From: Rhodoferax sp.
Lineage (GTDB): Bacteria > Pseudomonadota > Gammaproteobacteria > Burkholderiales > Burkholderiaceae_C
Assembly (NCBI RefSeq): GCF_023700745.1
Contig: NZ_JAMPYG010000013.1
Location: forward strand, 1 to 64,000
Reading direction: 5' to 3'
DNA length: 64,000 nt
How positions within the stretch are numbered: the first letter of the stretch is position 1; the number at the start of each line of letters is the position of its first letter. The notes beneath the pieces were generated by a model. The model searched no databases. It saw nothing but the letters and a program-made list of their open reading frames with translations, and was not told where the DNA came from. Both the position numbers and the translations under genes were made by a program. This document shows positions 1 through 11,558 of this stretch, piece by piece.

Positions 1-274
1 CTCTAACGAAATACCTTGGGTGCTTCTTTGCAAACACTTGTGGTGTTGCATCGAAACTTAAGGCCAAAACCATGGGCGCATTGATTTGTGCGCCGGACCT
101 TGACCCGTTTGCGTTAATTTGCAAGCGGCATTATCGCACTTGTCAGCGCATACTTGAGGTCTGGAGCCAGGCAATGCAATAATTCGACACTTTTTTTGGT
201 GTCGCATAGATTTTGCCCCACCGCGCAATGTACCAAAAAAAATTGCCCTCAAACGCCATCAAGGTCCCCGCGCC
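1..274. other. Left-edge stretch without a supported gene
   Basis: I see no convincing coding region here. The only structure is a short inverted repeat, CGACAC and GTGTCG around a T-rich loop near 184-202, without a T tail on the expected side, so it is not a clear terminator. The stretch probably holds the promoter of the RDD gene, but no strong promoter hexamers stand out. Confidence 0.4.
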
Positions 275-769
275 ATGCCCCTGCCCCCCACCACACCCAG
301 CCTGCTCAGGCGCATGGCCTGCTGGCTTTACGAAGGCATGTTGTTATTTGGCGTGGTTTTTATTGCCGGCTACCTGTTTGGCACTTTGAGCCAGACCAGA
401 AATGCCATGGACAACCGTCACGCCCTGCAGGCATTTTTGTTTGTGATCTTTGGTATTTACTTTGTCTGGCTCTGGTCCAAAGGCCAAACCCTGGCCATGA
501 AGACCTGGCATATCCGGGTACTGGACCGCACCGGCCAGCCGTTAACCCAAGGCCGCGCCCTGCTGCGCTACCTGTGGAGCTGGCTGTGGTTTTTGCCGCC
601 GCTGGCAGCATCCTGGGTGTTCGAACTCAAGGGCGGTGAAGCATTTGTGATCATCCTCGGCTGGATCGCCATCTGGGCCATCCTCAGCCGCTTTCACCCG
701 CGCCAGCAGTTCTGGCATGACGCACTGGCCGGCACACAACTGGTGGACACCAGCCTGCCCAAGCCCTGA
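275..769 (+). CDS. RDD family membrane protein
   Basis: A 164-residue inner-membrane protein with about four hydrophobic segments (roughly residues 19-39, 50-66, 104-122 and 124-138). The N-terminal RRMACWLYEG and the central KGQTLAMKTWHIRVLD match the two conserved parts of RDD proteins; the family's first-helix Asp is Glu here. The function of RDD proteins is mostly unknown, though some have been linked to ion transport. The first in-frame ATG is used; no good Shine-Dalgarno sequence precedes it. The gene converges on the P-II gene, 24 bases away. Confidence 0.85.
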   Translation: MPLPPTTPSLLRRMACWLYEGMLLFGVVFIAGYLFGTLSQTRNAMDNRHALQAFLFVIFGIYFVWLWSKGQTLAMKTWHIRVLDRTGQPLTQGRALLRYLWSWLWFLPPLAASWVFELKGGEAFVIILGWIAIWAILSRFHPRQQFWHDALAGTQLVDTSLPKP

Positions 770-793
770 ACCGGGACAGTCAAGACATCCAGC

Positions 794-1144
<351 letters not shown>

Positions 1145-1175
1145 TTAAAAATGGAATCAGCAGGCAGCGAAACCC

Positions 1176-2852
1176 TCAGGCCCGAAAACGGTTGGTTATA
1201 GGATAACGCCAATCCTTGCCAAAACTGCGGTGCGTCAGACGAATCCCCACCGGCGACTGGCGCCGCTTGTACTCGTTGATTTTGATCAGGCGCGTCACCC
1301 GCTCGACATCGGCGCGTGCATATCCGGCGGCAATGATCTGCCCGATACTTTCGTCGTTTTCCATGTAACGCTCCACTATCGCATCCAGCACCTCGTAGGG
1401 GGGCAAACTGTCCTGGTCGGTCTGATCGGGACGCAATTCGGCACTGGGTGGACGCGTGATGATGCGTTCGGGAATTGGCGCACGGCCCGTGTCGTACGGG
1501 TCGTGCGCATTGCGCCAGCGGGCGAGGCGAAACACGATGGTTTTGGCCAGGTCCTTGATCACCGCAAAGCCACCTGCCATGTCGCCATACAGGGTGCAAT
1601 AACCGGTGGCCATCTCTGACTTGTTGCCGGTGGTGAGCACGATGCTGCCAAACTTGTTGGAAAGCGCCATCAGCAGGGTTCCACGAATGCGCGCCTGGAT
1701 ATTTTCTTCGGTGGCATCTTCCGCCAGGCCCTTGAACTCGTTTGACAGCGTCGCCTTGAACGCTTCGAACTCCGGCACGATCGACAGTTCGTCATAGCGC
1801 ACCCCCAGGCGCGCCGCCATGTCACGCGCGTCGATCCAGCTGATATCAGCGGTGTACGGCGAGGGCATCATGACCGCGCGCACCCGGTCTTTGCCCAGCG
1901 CATCCACGGCAATGGCCAGCACCAGAGCCGAATCAATGCCTCCCGACAAACCCAGTAGCACACCGGGAAAGCCGTTTTTGCCGATGTAGTCACGCACACC
2001 CAACACCAGGGCGTCCCACAAATCGGCCTCGGGGGTGCGGTCGGGCGCCACCGTGGCCTGCAGCTGCAGCGCTGCTGGCGTCCGGCTGGCCTCAATGAAC
2101 AGGCTGTCCTCGACAAAACTGGGGGCACGCCCCGCCAGTGAGCCGTCGACATTGAGGGCAAATGAATGGCCTTCAAACACCACTTCATCCTGCCCACCCA
2201 CCAAATGCGCATAGACCAGCGGCCGCCCGCAGGCCTGCACGCGCTGGCGCATCATCTGTTCGCGCTCGTTGCCTTTGCCGACATGAAAGGGGGAGGCGTT
2301 GATGACCGCCAGCAACTCGGCGCCGGCCTGCGCCGTCTCACGGGCGGGGCGGTCAAACCAGGCATCCTCGCAAATCAGCAAACCCACCTTGACCCGATCG
2401 CCCGGCTCACCCGCCTCAAACACACACACGCCCTGCCCCGGCGTGAAATAACGGCGCTCATCAAACACCTGGTAATTGGGCAACTCACGTTTGGCGTAAG
2501 TGGCGACCACCCGGCCTTCACACAGCACGCTGGCCGCATTGAAACGGTTCTGCACCGCCACCGAGCGCGTCCGTTGATCACCGCCTGTGGGGTGTCCCAC
2601 CACCACACTGAGGTCTTTCAAATCTGCCAGCGCAGCCGCCACGGCTTTCACGGCATCATTACAGGCCTGTATGAACGCCTGGCGCAAAAACAGGTCTTCT
2701 GCCGCATAGCCGCAAATGGACAACTCGGGGGTCAGCACCAGACGCACACCCTGCTGGTAGGCTGTGCGGGCGGCCACCACAATTTTTTCGGCATTGCCGG
2801 CCATGTCACCCACCACCAGATTGAGTTGGGCCACACAAATTTTGAGAGTCAT
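1176..2852 (-). CDS. nadE: Glutamine-dependent NAD+ synthetase
   Basis: A 558-residue enzyme that converts deamido-NAD, ATP and glutamine to NAD+ in the last step of NAD biosynthesis. The N-terminal glutaminase (nitrilase fold) shows the triad Glu43 (TPELS), Lys121 (AKREL) and Cys161 (LLICEDAW). The C-terminal synthetase carries the pyrophosphate loop GLSGGIDSAL at about 301-310. Both domains are full length. The gene is divergent from the acyltransferase at 2868, with only 15 bases between the start codons, and is followed by a P-II gene on the same strand. Confidence 0.95.
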   Translation of the reverse strand: MTLKICVAQLNLVVGDMAGNAEKIVVAARTAYQQGVRLVLTPELSICGYAAEDLFLRQAFIQACNDAVKAVAAALADLKDLSVVVGHPTGGDQRTRSVAVQNRFNAASVLCEGRVVATYAKRELPNYQVFDERRYFTPGQGVCVFEAGEPGDRVKVGLLICEDAWFDRPARETAQAGAELLAVINASPFHVGKGNEREQMMRQRVQACGRPLVYAHLVGGQDEVVFEGHSFALNVDGSLAGRAPSFVEDSLFIEASRTPAALQLQATVAPDRTPEADLWDALVLGVRDYIGKNGFPGVLLGLSGGIDSALVLAIAVDALGKDRVRAVMMPSPYTADISWIDARDMAARLGVRYDELSIVPEFEAFKATLSNEFKGLAEDATEENIQARIRGTLLMALSNKFGSIVLTTGNKSEMATGYCTLYGDMAGGFAVIKDLAKTIVFRLARWRNAHDPYDTGRAPIPERIITRPPSAELRPDQTDQDSLPPYEVLDAIVERYMENDESIGQIIAAGYARADVERVTRLIKINEYKRRQSPVGIRLTHRSFGKDWRYPITNRFRA

Positions 2853-2867
2853 GAAAAGTACAAAAAA

Positions 2868-4064
2868 ATGATCAACAGGAAAACGACAGAAATTGCAAAC
2901 GATTATGTCATTCGGGTGCTTGATTCACCTGCCGAGGTGGGCGCCGGCACATGGAATGCCCTGCTCTTCAGCCAGCCGCAAGCCAACCCGTTCATGCGTC
3001 ACGAGTACCTGGATGCCCTGCACGCCAGTGGCTGTGCCACTGCGGACACCGGCTGGACGCCGAAGTTTTTTCTGCTTGAGCGCCAGGGCGAATTGGCCGC
3101 TGCCTGTGTGCTGTACCTGAAAACACATTCGCGCGGCGAGTATGTGTTTGACTGGGCCTGGGCCAATGCCTACGCCCAGCATGGGCTGGCCTACTACCCC
3201 AAGGCCCTGTGCGCGGTACCCTTCACGCCGGTACCAGGTGTCCGCCTGCTGGCCCGCAGCCAAGCTGACCGGGCGCATTTGGCCAGCGCCATGCTGGACT
3301 GGTGCAAGCACCAGCAACTGTCCGGTCTGCATGCCCTGTTTGCCAGCGATGATGACCTGGCCGCCTTTGAAACATCAGGCCTGCTGCTGCGCCACACCGT
3401 GCAATTTCACTGGCATAACACGACACCGGCATACGTCGGTTTTGATGCCTTTCTGGCGCAGTTAACACCGGAAAAACGCAAGAAAATTCGTCAGGAACGA
3501 CGCAAGGTGGCTGACGCTGGCATCCGCTTTCGCGTACGTGAAGGCCGCCAGATCGGGGCAGCCGACTGGGATTTTTTTTACCAGTGTTACGAACACACCT
3601 ACCTGGAACATGGCAACGCGCCCTACCTGAACCGCGACTTCTTCAGCCGCATGGCCCGCACCATGCCCGAAGACTGGTTGCTGTTTGTGGCCGAACGCAA
3701 CGGACAGGCCATCGCCGCCAGCTTGCTCGCCATCAACACCAGTTGCGCGGGTGAGCGGGCGGCATACGGTCGCTATTGGGGGGCACTGGAACGGGTGGAT
3801 TGCCTGCACTTCGAGGCCTGTTATTACCAGCCCCTGGTCTGGTGCATTGCCAACGGCTACCAGCGCTTTGAAGGCGGCGCCCAGGGCGAACACAAACTGG
3901 CGCGCGCCCTGCTGCCGGTCACCACCACCAGCGCCCACTGGCTGGCGCAGCCACAATTTCTGGCAGCGGTTGACCGCTATTTAAGCGCCGAGCGCGCTGG
4001 CATCGAAACTTATGTGGAAGACCTCAGGCAGCACAGCCCATTCAAGTCAGCCCGGGGCGATTGA
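2868..4064 (+). CDS. FemAB-like / GNAT-fold acyltransferase (DUF482 type)
   Basis: A 398-residue protein resembling the DUF482 family, annotated elsewhere as a peptidoglycan-synthesis-like or GNAT-family acyltransferase. Recognisable parts are the N-terminal block around NPFMRHEYLDAL, the central KRKKIRQERRKV, and the C-terminal EGGAQGEHKLARAL. Substrate unknown. The frame stays open far upstream over the nadE antisense, so the ATG at 2868 is chosen because the family similarity starts just after it (YVIRVLDSPAEV). There is no strong Shine-Dalgarno sequence. Confidence 0.8.
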   Translation: MINRKTTEIANDYVIRVLDSPAEVGAGTWNALLFSQPQANPFMRHEYLDALHASGCATADTGWTPKFFLLERQGELAAACVLYLKTHSRGEYVFDWAWANAYAQHGLAYYPKALCAVPFTPVPGVRLLARSQADRAHLASAMLDWCKHQQLSGLHALFASDDDLAAFETSGLLLRHTVQFHWHNTTPAYVGFDAFLAQLTPEKRKKIRQERRKVADAGIRFRVREGRQIGAADWDFFYQCYEHTYLEHGNAPYLNRDFFSRMARTMPEDWLLFVAERNGQAIAASLLAINTSCAGERAAYGRYWGALERVDCLHFEACYYQPLVWCIANGYQRFEGGAQGEHKLARALLPVTTTSAHWLAQPQFLAAVDRYLSAERAGIETYVEDLRQHSPFKSARGD

Positions 4065-4124
4065 CGCCCATCTTTGCAGGAAGCCCGCCTCGGGCGGATG
4101 GCTATTGAAATTCAATCGCAGCGA

Positions 4125-4142
4125 GGGCGCCGCTCCCACAAG
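4125..4142. repeat. REP-like 18-base element, copy 1
   Basis: GGGCGCCGCTCCCACAAG lies in the 115-base gap between the acyltransferase and ppa. An identical 18-mer sits at 45452-45469. Read on the other strand, GTGGGAGCGGCGCC resembles the head of pseudomonad REP elements. The surrounding gap holds no gene. Confidence 0.5.
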
Positions 4143-4179
4143 GCGCGGCTCCTGCTCTCTTTTGTGGGCTTGAAGCTGC

Positions 4180-4716
4180 TTATTTTTGCGCTGCCTGGTA
4201 ATTGGCAATGCCTTCCAGGATTTCCTGCTGGGCAGCCTCGGGGCCTTCCCAACCCAGGATCTTGACCCATTTGTTTTCTTCAAGGTCTTTGTAATGCTCA
4301 AAGAAGTGGGCAATGGTTTTCAGGCGCACCGGGCTCAGGTCTTCAGGCTTTTGCCAGCGGGTGTAGAGCGACAGGATTTTGTCGATGGGCACCGCCAGCA
4401 CCTTGCCGTCCATGCCGGCTTCGTCTTCCATCTTCAGGATACCGATGGCGCGGCAGGTCACCACCACACCGGGAATCAAGGGCACCGGGGTAATGACCAG
4501 AACATCCACCGGGTCACCGTCACCGCTGATGGTCTGCGGCACATAGCCGTAGTTGGTCGGGTAATGCATGGCCGTGCTCATGAAGCGATCGACAAAAATG
4601 GCATGGGTTTCATGGTCGACCTCGTATTTCACCGGGTCAGCGTTCATCGGGATCTCGATGATCACATTGAACTGGTCCGGCACATTTTTACCGGGAGTGA
4701 CGTTATCTAAAGACAT
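4180..4716 (-). CDS. ppa: Inorganic pyrophosphatase, family I
   Basis: A 178-residue soluble family I pyrophosphatase that hydrolyses pyrophosphate to two phosphates and pulls biosynthetic reactions forward. The metal-binding signature [10 protein letters not shown] is present, as are the conserved EIP ([14 protein letters not shown]) and [11 protein letters not shown] blocks. Length is normal for the bacterial hexameric type. It is divergent from hppA, with 241 bases between the start codons, so the soluble and membrane pyrophosphatases share one control region. Confidence 0.96.
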   Translation of the reverse strand: MSLDNVTPGKNVPDQFNVIIEIPMNADPVKYEVDHETHAIFVDRFMSTAMHYPTNYGYVPQTISGDGDPVDVLVITPVPLIPGVVVTCRAIGILKMEDEAGMDGKVLAVPIDKILSLYTRWQKPEDLSPVRLKTIAHFFEHYKDLEENKWVKILGWEGPEAAQQEILEGIANYQAAQK

Positions 4717-4862
4717 GCTTGTCGCCTTATTTTGAAGTTGGGGTTTGAGTTAAATCAGAAACAGTCGGGATTAACCCTGATTTTACTTACTTGCCACTTG
4801 CGGAGCTTCAAAACCCGGCTGTTTTCGCGTTACAGTGCGCCGGTTGGCCAATCACTCTTGTC

Positions 4863-4878
4863 GTACATCAAGATGTAC
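4863..4878. promoter_or_regulatory. 16-base inverted repeat upstream of hppA
   Basis: GTACATCAAGATGTAC has perfect 7-base arms around an AA centre. It lies 80 bases before the hppA start in the shared ppa/hppA control region. It may be an operator; the binding protein is unknown. Confidence 0.45.
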
Positions 4879-4880
4879 AC

Positions 4881-4925
4881 AGTGAGGAAGCAACGCAGCG
4901 GTGGTGCACCATGCGTTGCATCACT
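4881..4925 (+). promoter_or_regulatory. Large hairpin in the hppA leader
   Basis: AGTGA pairs with TCACT (4921-4925) and GCAACGCA (4890-4897) with TGCGTTGC (4912-4919). This gives 13 base pairs in two blocks with a 4/1 internal loop and a 14-base loop that itself contains the palindrome GGTGCACC. It ends 19 bases before the hppA Shine-Dalgarno AGGAG (4945-4949) and has no T run, so it looks like a leader structure rather than a terminator. Confidence 0.55.
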
Positions 4926-4957
4926 ACCTCGCGAAACAACAGACAGGAGAACTATTC

Positions 4958-7027
4958 ATGACAGGAAATTCAGCGCTGATCTTGGCGCTTATCTGCGGCT
5001 TGATCGCCGTCGGCTACGGCTTCTGGGCGCGTAGCTGGATTCTTTCCCAGGACGCGGGCAACGCCCGCATGCAGGAAATTGCCGCCGCCATTCAAACCGG
5101 TGCGGCTGCCTACCTGGCCCGACAGTACAAAACCATTGCCATGGTCGGCGTCGTGCTGGCCGTGCTGATTGCGGTATTTCTGGACGGCTTGAGCGCGGTC
5201 GGCTTCGTGGTGGGTGCAGTGCTCTCGGGCGCTTGCGGCTTCATTGGCATGAACGTGTCGGTGCGGGCCAACGTGCGCACCGCCCAGGCCGCCACCAAAG
5301 GCATTGGCCCGGCGCTGGACGTGGCTTTCCGCGGCGGCGCCATCACCGGCATGCTGGTGGTTGGCCTCGGCCTGCTGGGCGTGACCGGGTTCTTCTGGTT
5401 CCTGGTCGGCAACGGCAACCTGACACCTGACAAAAACCTGGCGCAAATGCTCAACCCGCTGATCGGTTTTGCCTTTGGCTCCTCATTGATCTCCATCTTT
5501 GCCCGGCTTGGCGGTGGTATTTTCACCAAGGGTGCTGACGTCGGCGCTGATCTGGTGGGCAAGGTCGAGGCCGGTATTCCGGAAGACGACCCGCGCAACC
5601 CGGCCGTGATCGCCGACAACGTGGGTGACAACGTCGGCGACTGCGCCGGCATGGCGGCCGACCTTTTCGAGACCTACGCCGTCACGCTGATTGCCACCAT
5701 GGTGCTCGGCGCCCTGCTGGTCACCGGCGCCGGCATGAGCGCCGTGGTGTATCCGCTGGCACTCGGTGCCGTATCCATCGTGGCTTCCATCATTGGCTGC
5801 TTCTTCGTCAAGGCCTCGCCCGGCATGAAAAACGTGATGCCGGCACTGTACAAGGGCCTGGCTGTAGCCGGCGTCCTGTCGCTGATTGCCTTCTTCTTCA
5901 TCACCCAATGGCTGATTCCTGACAATGCCATTACCGCCAGTGGCAGCCAGATCAAGCTGTTTGGCGCCTGCGCCGTCGGCCTGATCCTGACGGCCGCTCT
6001 GGTGGTGATCACCGAGTACTACACCGGCACACAATACCAGCCAGTGAAACATATCGCCGAAGCCTCGACCACCGGCCACGGCACCAACATCATTGCAGGC
6101 CTGGGCGTGTCGATGCGCTCGACTGCCTGGCCCGTGCTGTTTGTCTGTGTGGCCATTTACACGGCCTATGCACTGGCTGGCTTGTACGGCATTGCCATTG
6201 CCGCCACCTCCATGCTCAGCATGGCCGGTATTGTGGTGGCCTTGGACGCTTACGGCCCGATCACCGACAACGCCGGCGGCATTGCCGAAATGTCCGAGAT
6301 GCCCAAGAGCGTGCGTGACATCACCGACCCGCTGGACGCCGTGGGCAATACGACCAAGGCCGTGACCAAGGGCTACGCGATCGGCTCTGCCGGCCTGGCC
6401 GCGCTGGTGCTGTTTGCCGACTACACCCACAAGCTGGATGTTTATGGCAAGCACATCACCTTTGACCTGAGCGACCCGATGGTCATCATCGGTCTCTTTA
6501 TCGGCGGCCTGATTCCCTACCTGTTTGGCGCCATGGCGATGGAGGCCGTGGGCCGCGCTGCCGGTGCCGTGGTGGTGGAAGTACGACGCCAGTTCCGCGA
6601 CATCAAGGGCATCATGGAAGGCACTGGCAAGCCCGAATACGACACGGCGGTTGACATGCTGACCACCGCCGCCATCAAGGAAATGATGATCCCGAGCCTG
6701 CTGCCCGTGGTGGTGCCGATCCTGGTCGGCCTGCTGCTCGGCCCGGCGGCTTTGGGTGGCTTGCTGATGGGCACCATCGTGACCGGCCTGTTTGTGGCGA
6801 TCTCGATGTGTACCGGCGGCGGCGCCTGGGACAATGCCAAGAAGTACATCGAAGACGGCAACTTTGGCGGCAAGGGCTCGGAGGCGCACAAAGCCGCCGT
6901 CACCGGCGACACCGTGGGCGACCCCTACAAGGACACGGCTGGTCCGGCCATCAATCCGCTGATCAAGATCATCAACATCGTGGCACTGCTGATCGTTCCG
7001 GTCATGATGAAAATCCACGGCGGTTAA
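4958..7027 (+). CDS. hppA: Membrane H+-translocating pyrophosphatase, K+-independent type
   Basis: A 689-residue, multi-helix integral membrane pyrophosphatase that couples pyrophosphate hydrolysis to proton pumping. The catalytic block [20 protein letters not shown] starts at about residue 208. In [10 protein letters not shown] the Lys467 and Thr470 are the residues known to mark the potassium-independent subfamily (Ala and Gly/Ala in potassium-dependent enzymes). The ATG at 4958 is set by AGGAG eight bases upstream; longer in-frame starts would run through the leader hairpin. A terminator follows at 7048. Confidence 0.96.
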   Translation: MTGNSALILALICGLIAVGYGFWARSWILSQDAGNARMQEIAAAIQTGAAAYLARQYKTIAMVGVVLAVLIAVFLDGLSAVGFVVGAVLSGACGFIGMNVSVRANVRTAQAATKGIGPALDVAFRGGAITGMLVVGLGLLGVTGFFWFLVGNGNLTPDKNLAQMLNPLIGFAFGSSLISIFARLGGGIFTKGADVGADLVGKVEAGIPEDDPRNPAVIADNVGDNVGDCAGMAADLFETYAVTLIATMVLGALLVTGAGMSAVVYPLALGAVSIVASIIGCFFVKASPGMKNVMPALYKGLAVAGVLSLIAFFFITQWLIPDNAITASGSQIKLFGACAVGLILTAALVVITEYYTGTQYQPVKHIAEASTTGHGTNIIAGLGVSMRSTAWPVLFVCVAIYTAYALAGLYGIAIAATSMLSMAGIVVALDAYGPITDNAGGIAEMSEMPKSVRDITDPLDAVGNTTKAVTKGYAIGSAGLAALVLFADYTHKLDVYGKHITFDLSDPMVIIGLFIGGLIPYLFGAMAMEAVGRAAGAVVVEVRRQFRDIKGIMEGTGKPEYDTAVDMLTTAAIKEMMIPSLLPVVVPILVGLLLGPAALGGLLMGTIVTGLFVAISMCTGGGAWDNAKKYIEDGNFGGKGSEAHKAAVTGDTVGDPYKDTAGPAINPLIKIINIVALLIVPVMMKIHGG

Positions 7028-7047
7028 GCACTACTTCAAGTCCAAAT

Positions 7048-7071
7048 AAAACCCGCCCCGGCGGGTTTTTT
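7048..7071 (+). terminator. Rho-independent terminator of hppA
   Basis: An ACCCGC/GCGGGT stem with flanking A and T residues is followed directly by a run of T. It lies about 20 bases after the hppA stop and before moaA, so it ends the hppA transcript. Confidence 0.85.
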
Positions 7072-7122
7072 CATTCATGCCAAAATTCGCCCTTACTCAA
7101 GGCAACCGCCTGCATCAACACC

Positions 7123-8283
7123 ATGACTGATCGAGACACCCACCGCGTGATCCCCCTGAAGGATGTGCGACCCCGCGGCCTGACCGTGCCCACAGCAGCC
7201 TTTGGCACCAGCGCCGGTTCAGGCGGCAACGGCCTGCTGGCAGACACCCGCGGCCGGTCTTTGCGCGACCTGCGCATCAGCGTCACGGACCGGTGCAACT
7301 TCCGCTGCAACTACTGCATGCCCAAAGAGATTTTTGGCACGGATTACCCCTACCTGAAACACGCCGACTTGCTGAGCTTCGAGGAAATCACCCGCCTGGC
7401 CCAGGTCTTTGTGGCGCAGGGCGTGCAAAAAATCCGCCTCACCGGCGGCGAGCCGCTGCTGCGCAAAAACCTCGAGCACCTGGTGGAACAACTCGCCAGC
7501 CTGCGCACCCCTGACGGGCAACCACTCGATTTGACGTTGACCACCAACGGCTCGCTGCTGGCGCGCAAGGCCCGCTCGCTCAAGGACGCCGGTTTGCAGC
7601 GGGTCACGGTGAGCCTGGACGGGCTTGACGATGCGGTTTTTCGCAGCATGAACGACGTTGATTTTCCGGTGGCCGACGTGCTCGAAGGCATAGCGGCAGC
7701 ACGCGCAGTGGGCCTGGGCCCGATCAAGATCAACATGGTGGTCAAGCGCGGCACCAACGAGCAGGAAATCTTGCCGATGGCGCGCTATTTCAAGGGCAGC
7801 GGCATGGTGCTGCGCTTTATCGAGTACATGGACGTGGGCGCCACCAACGGCTGGCGCATGAACGAGGTCATGCCATCTGCCGAAGTGGTCCGGCTGATCC
7901 GGTCGGAGCTGCCACTGGTGCCGCTGGCGCCGTCCAACCCGGGCGAAACCGCCTCGCGCTGGGGTTATGCCGACGCGCAGGGCCGGCATGACAAGGCAGC
8001 GGGCGAAATTGGCGTGATCAGCAGTGTCACCCAGGCCTTTTGCGGCGAATGCAACCGCGCCCGCCTGTCTACCGAAGGCCAGTTGTACCTGTGTCTGTTC
8101 GCATCGCAAGGCTACGACCTGCGCAGCCTGGTCCGCGGCAAGGCATCTGATGCTGACCTGGCCAGCGCCATCGGCCACATCTGGCAAGCCCGGAATGACA
8201 ATTACTCCGAACAGCGCAGCCACCTGCCCTTTGATTCGGGTGCCCCGGTGAAGCGCGTTGAAATGAGTTACATCGGAGGTTGA
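7123..8283 (+). CDS. moaA: GTP 3',8-cyclase (molybdenum cofactor, radical SAM)
   Basis: A 386-residue radical-SAM enzyme that starts molybdopterin synthesis by converting GTP to 3',8-cyclo-GTP. The N-terminal cluster ligands are Cys58, Cys62 and Cys65 (CNFRCNYC); the second 4Fe-4S cluster uses Cys307, Cys310 and Cys324. The protein ends in YIGG, the conserved Gly-Gly tail. There is a 50-residue N-terminal extension before the radical-SAM core, as in other Burkholderiales. It heads moaA-mobA-moeA; the mobA start is one base after its stop. Confidence 0.95.
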   Translation: MTDRDTHRVIPLKDVRPRGLTVPTAAFGTSAGSGGNGLLADTRGRSLRDLRISVTDRCNFRCNYCMPKEIFGTDYPYLKHADLLSFEEITRLAQVFVAQGVQKIRLTGGEPLLRKNLEHLVEQLASLRTPDGQPLDLTLTTNGSLLARKARSLKDAGLQRVTVSLDGLDDAVFRSMNDVDFPVADVLEGIAAARAVGLGPIKINMVVKRGTNEQEILPMARYFKGSGMVLRFIEYMDVGATNGWRMNEVMPSAEVVRLIRSELPLVPLAPSNPGETASRWGYADAQGRHDKAAGEIGVISSVTQAFCGECNRARLSTEGQLYLCLFASQGYDLRSLVRGKASDADLASAIGHIWQARNDNYSEQRSHLPFDSGAPVKRVEMSYIGG

Positions 8284-8284
8284 T

Positions 8285-8916
8285 TTGATTTCTGCTCAAG
8301 ACATGACCGCCCTGATCCTGGCGGGCGGGCGCGGCTCGCGCATGGGCGGGGTTGACAAGGGGCTGCAAAACTTCATGGGGCTGCCGCTGGCGCTGCATAC
8401 GCTGACCCGCCTGCAAATGGGCGGGGGGGTGGGCCAGATCATGATCAACGCCAACCGCAACCTGGCCGCCTACGAGTCCTTTGGCGTGCCGGTCTGGCCC
8501 GACGTGCTGGCCGACTACGCCGGCCCGCTGGCCGGTTTCCTGACCGGGCTGGAGCGCTGCGAAACCCCTTATCTGCTGACCGTGCCCTGCGACACACCGC
8601 TGCTGCCGCTCGACCTGGCGCAGCGCCTGGCGCAGGCCCTGGAAGCCGAAGACGCCGACATCGCCATGGCCGCCGCCCCCGAGGCCGGCAAGGACGGCCA
8701 CATGCAGGTGCGCACCCAGCCGGTGTTTTGCCTGCTGCGCACTGGTCTGCTGGAGAGCCTGGTACGCTTTACCCAGGACGGTGGCCGCAAAATTGACGCC
8801 TGGACCGCCCTGCACCGCACCACCGTGGTGGCATTTGATGCGCCCGGCGACGACCCGCAGGCCTTTTTCAATGCCAACACCCTGGCCGAGCTGCAACAAC
8901 TGGAAAGCCGTGCAAC

Positions 8917-8920
<4 letters not shown>
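8285..8920 (+). CDS. mobA: Molybdenum cofactor guanylyltransferase
   Basis: Attaches GMP from GTP to molybdopterin to form the bis-MGD type cofactor. The nucleotide-binding motif [16 protein letters not shown] lies at about residues 11-26. A TTG start at 8285 (211 residues) is chosen because GGAGG (8275-8279) lies five bases upstream; the ATG at 8303 (205 residues) is 23 bases from it. The Shine-Dalgarno sequence lies in the last codons of moaA, and the mobA stop overlaps the moeA start (ATGA), so translation is probably coupled along the operon. Confidence 0.92.
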
Positions 8921-10191
<1,271 letters not shown>

Positions 10192-10201
10192 ACGCCGGCT
10201 G

Positions 10202-10217
10202 TGTACGACAGCGAACA
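10202..10217. promoter_or_regulatory. Palindromic site 1 (TGTNCGCNNGCGNACA family)
   Basis: TGTACGACAGCGAACA matches the shared palindrome at 9 of 10 fixed core positions and is followed by GAC. It lies 70 bases before the DUF1328 gene. An AT-rich TTTTAAAT follows about 18 bases later, where a -10 element could sit. Confidence 0.55.
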
Positions 10218-10286
10218 GACGAGAGCGCAGCATTCTTTTAAATTGAGGTTTCCCAAGCCCCATGGCTTGATACCCAGGAGCTTCCC

Positions 10287-10451
10287 ATGCTGCACTACGC
10301 TGTTGTATTTTTTGTCATCGCCCTGATTGCTGCCCTGTTTGGCTTTGGCGGCATTGCCGCCGGGGCCGTCAGTATTGCCAAGACACTGTTCTTTGTATTT
10401 CTGGTGCTGGCGATTGCCAGTTTTCTCTTTGGCTTGATCAAGAAACGCTGA
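10287..10451 (+). CDS. Small DUF1328 family membrane protein
   Basis: A 54-residue protein, almost wholly hydrophobic, with two membrane segments (residues about 3-25 and 30-50) separated by GAVSIAKTL and ending in LIKKR. This is the typical form of DUF1328 proteins, which are widespread and uncharacterised; family members are often stress-induced. CCAGGAG lies seven bases before the ATG. A copy of the window's palindromic site lies upstream, linking it to the envelope-stress genes. Confidence 0.85.
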   Translation: MLHYAVVFFVIALIAALFGFGGIAAGAVSIAKTLFFVFLVLAIASFLFGLIKKR

Positions 10452-10476
10452 TCGTTCAGCCAACAGCCTGACCCCG

Positions 10477-11550
10477 ATGTCCAATCCTGCACCTGTGGCG
10501 GCCGATGAGACGTCCACATCCCGTAAAAACTGGACGCTGGGGGCCTTGCTGGTGCTGGTATCCCTGGCATTGGGCAGCATCCTGTTGCCGTTTTATGCAG
10601 CCATCATGTGGGGGCTGATCCTGTCGCTGTTATTTACACCGTTTCACCGCTGGCTGCTGCTGCGGGTCGGGCACCGGCCCACGGTATCCGCACTGTGCAC
10701 ATTGGCCATTGTGCTGCTCATTGTGATTTTGCCGTTGACGCTGATATTGCTACTGCTGGCACAGGAAGCCGCCTGGTTGTACCAGGGCTTGCAGTCGGGC
10801 GACATCAACCCGGCCTTGTATTTTCATCGCGCCTTCAACCGGCTGCCGGATTGGGTGGGCGCCATCCTGGATCGCTTTGGCCTGGTCAACTTTGCCACCT
10901 TGCAACGCCGGCTGACGGCAGCGGTGGCGCAAGGCTCCCAATTTGCCGCCACCCAGGTCTTCACCCTTGGCCAGAGTACCTTTGAATTTGTGGTCAGCCT
11001 GTGCATTGCGCTCTACCTGGCGTTCTTTCTGATCCGTGATGGCGACACCACGGTGCGCGCCATTGGGCGCATGATTCCGCTAGCGCCTGTCCACCGGAAA
11101 AAGCTTTGGCACAAGTTTGCCACGGTGGTGCGTGCCACCGTCAAGGGCAATTTGCTGGTGGCGCTGATTCAGGGCGCCTTGGGTGGCCTGGCCTTCTGGG
11201 CCCTGGGCGTCAGCGGCGCCTTGTTGTGGGCGGTGATGATGGCGGCCTGCTCGCTGCTGCCGGCCATTGGCGCCGCCCTGGTGTGGCTACCGGTAGCGCT
11301 TTATTTTCTGGTCACAGGTGCGCTTTGGCAGGGGCTGGCACTGACCGCTTACGGGGTCCTGGTGATCGGCCTGGTGGACAACCTGCTGCGCCCGGTGCTG
11401 GTGGGCAAGGACACCCGCATGCCCGACTATGTGGTGATGATCACGACCGTGGGTGGTATGGCGGTTTTTGGCATCAATGGCTTTGTTCTGGGCCCGCTGA
11501 TTGCGGCCATGTTCCTATCGGTCTGGCATATTTTTGACGACACAGCTTGA
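10477..11550 (+). CDS. AI-2E family transporter (YdiK-like permease)
   Basis: A 357-residue polytopic membrane protein with about eight hydrophobic segments, including LVLVSLALGSILLPFYAAI near the N terminus. The C-terminal block DNLLRPVLVGKDTRMPDYVVM is the family signature. The family is named after an autoinducer-2 exporter, but members include antiporters and the substrate cannot be read from sequence. It follows the DUF1328 gene by 25 bases on the same strand. Confidence 0.85.
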   Translation: MSNPAPVAADETSTSRKNWTLGALLVLVSLALGSILLPFYAAIMWGLILSLLFTPFHRWLLLRVGHRPTVSALCTLAIVLLIVILPLTLILLLLAQEAAWLYQGLQSGDINPALYFHRAFNRLPDWVGAILDRFGLVNFATLQRRLTAAVAQGSQFAATQVFTLGQSTFEFVVSLCIALYLAFFLIRDGDTTVRAIGRMIPLAPVHRKKLWHKFATVVRATVKGNLLVALIQGALGGLAFWALGVSGALLWAVMMAACSLLPAIGAALVWLPVALYFLVTGALWQGLALTAYGVLVIGLVDNLLRPVLVGKDTRMPDYVVMITTVGGMAVFGINGFVLGPLIAAMFLSVWHIFDDTA

Positions 11551-11558
11551 CATTGCTT

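Noticed and set aside
4881..4957. Fluoride or other known riboswitch upstream of hppA
   Set aside because: The hairpin is clear, but the conserved bases of the fluoride motif are not seen and no other known class is recognised.
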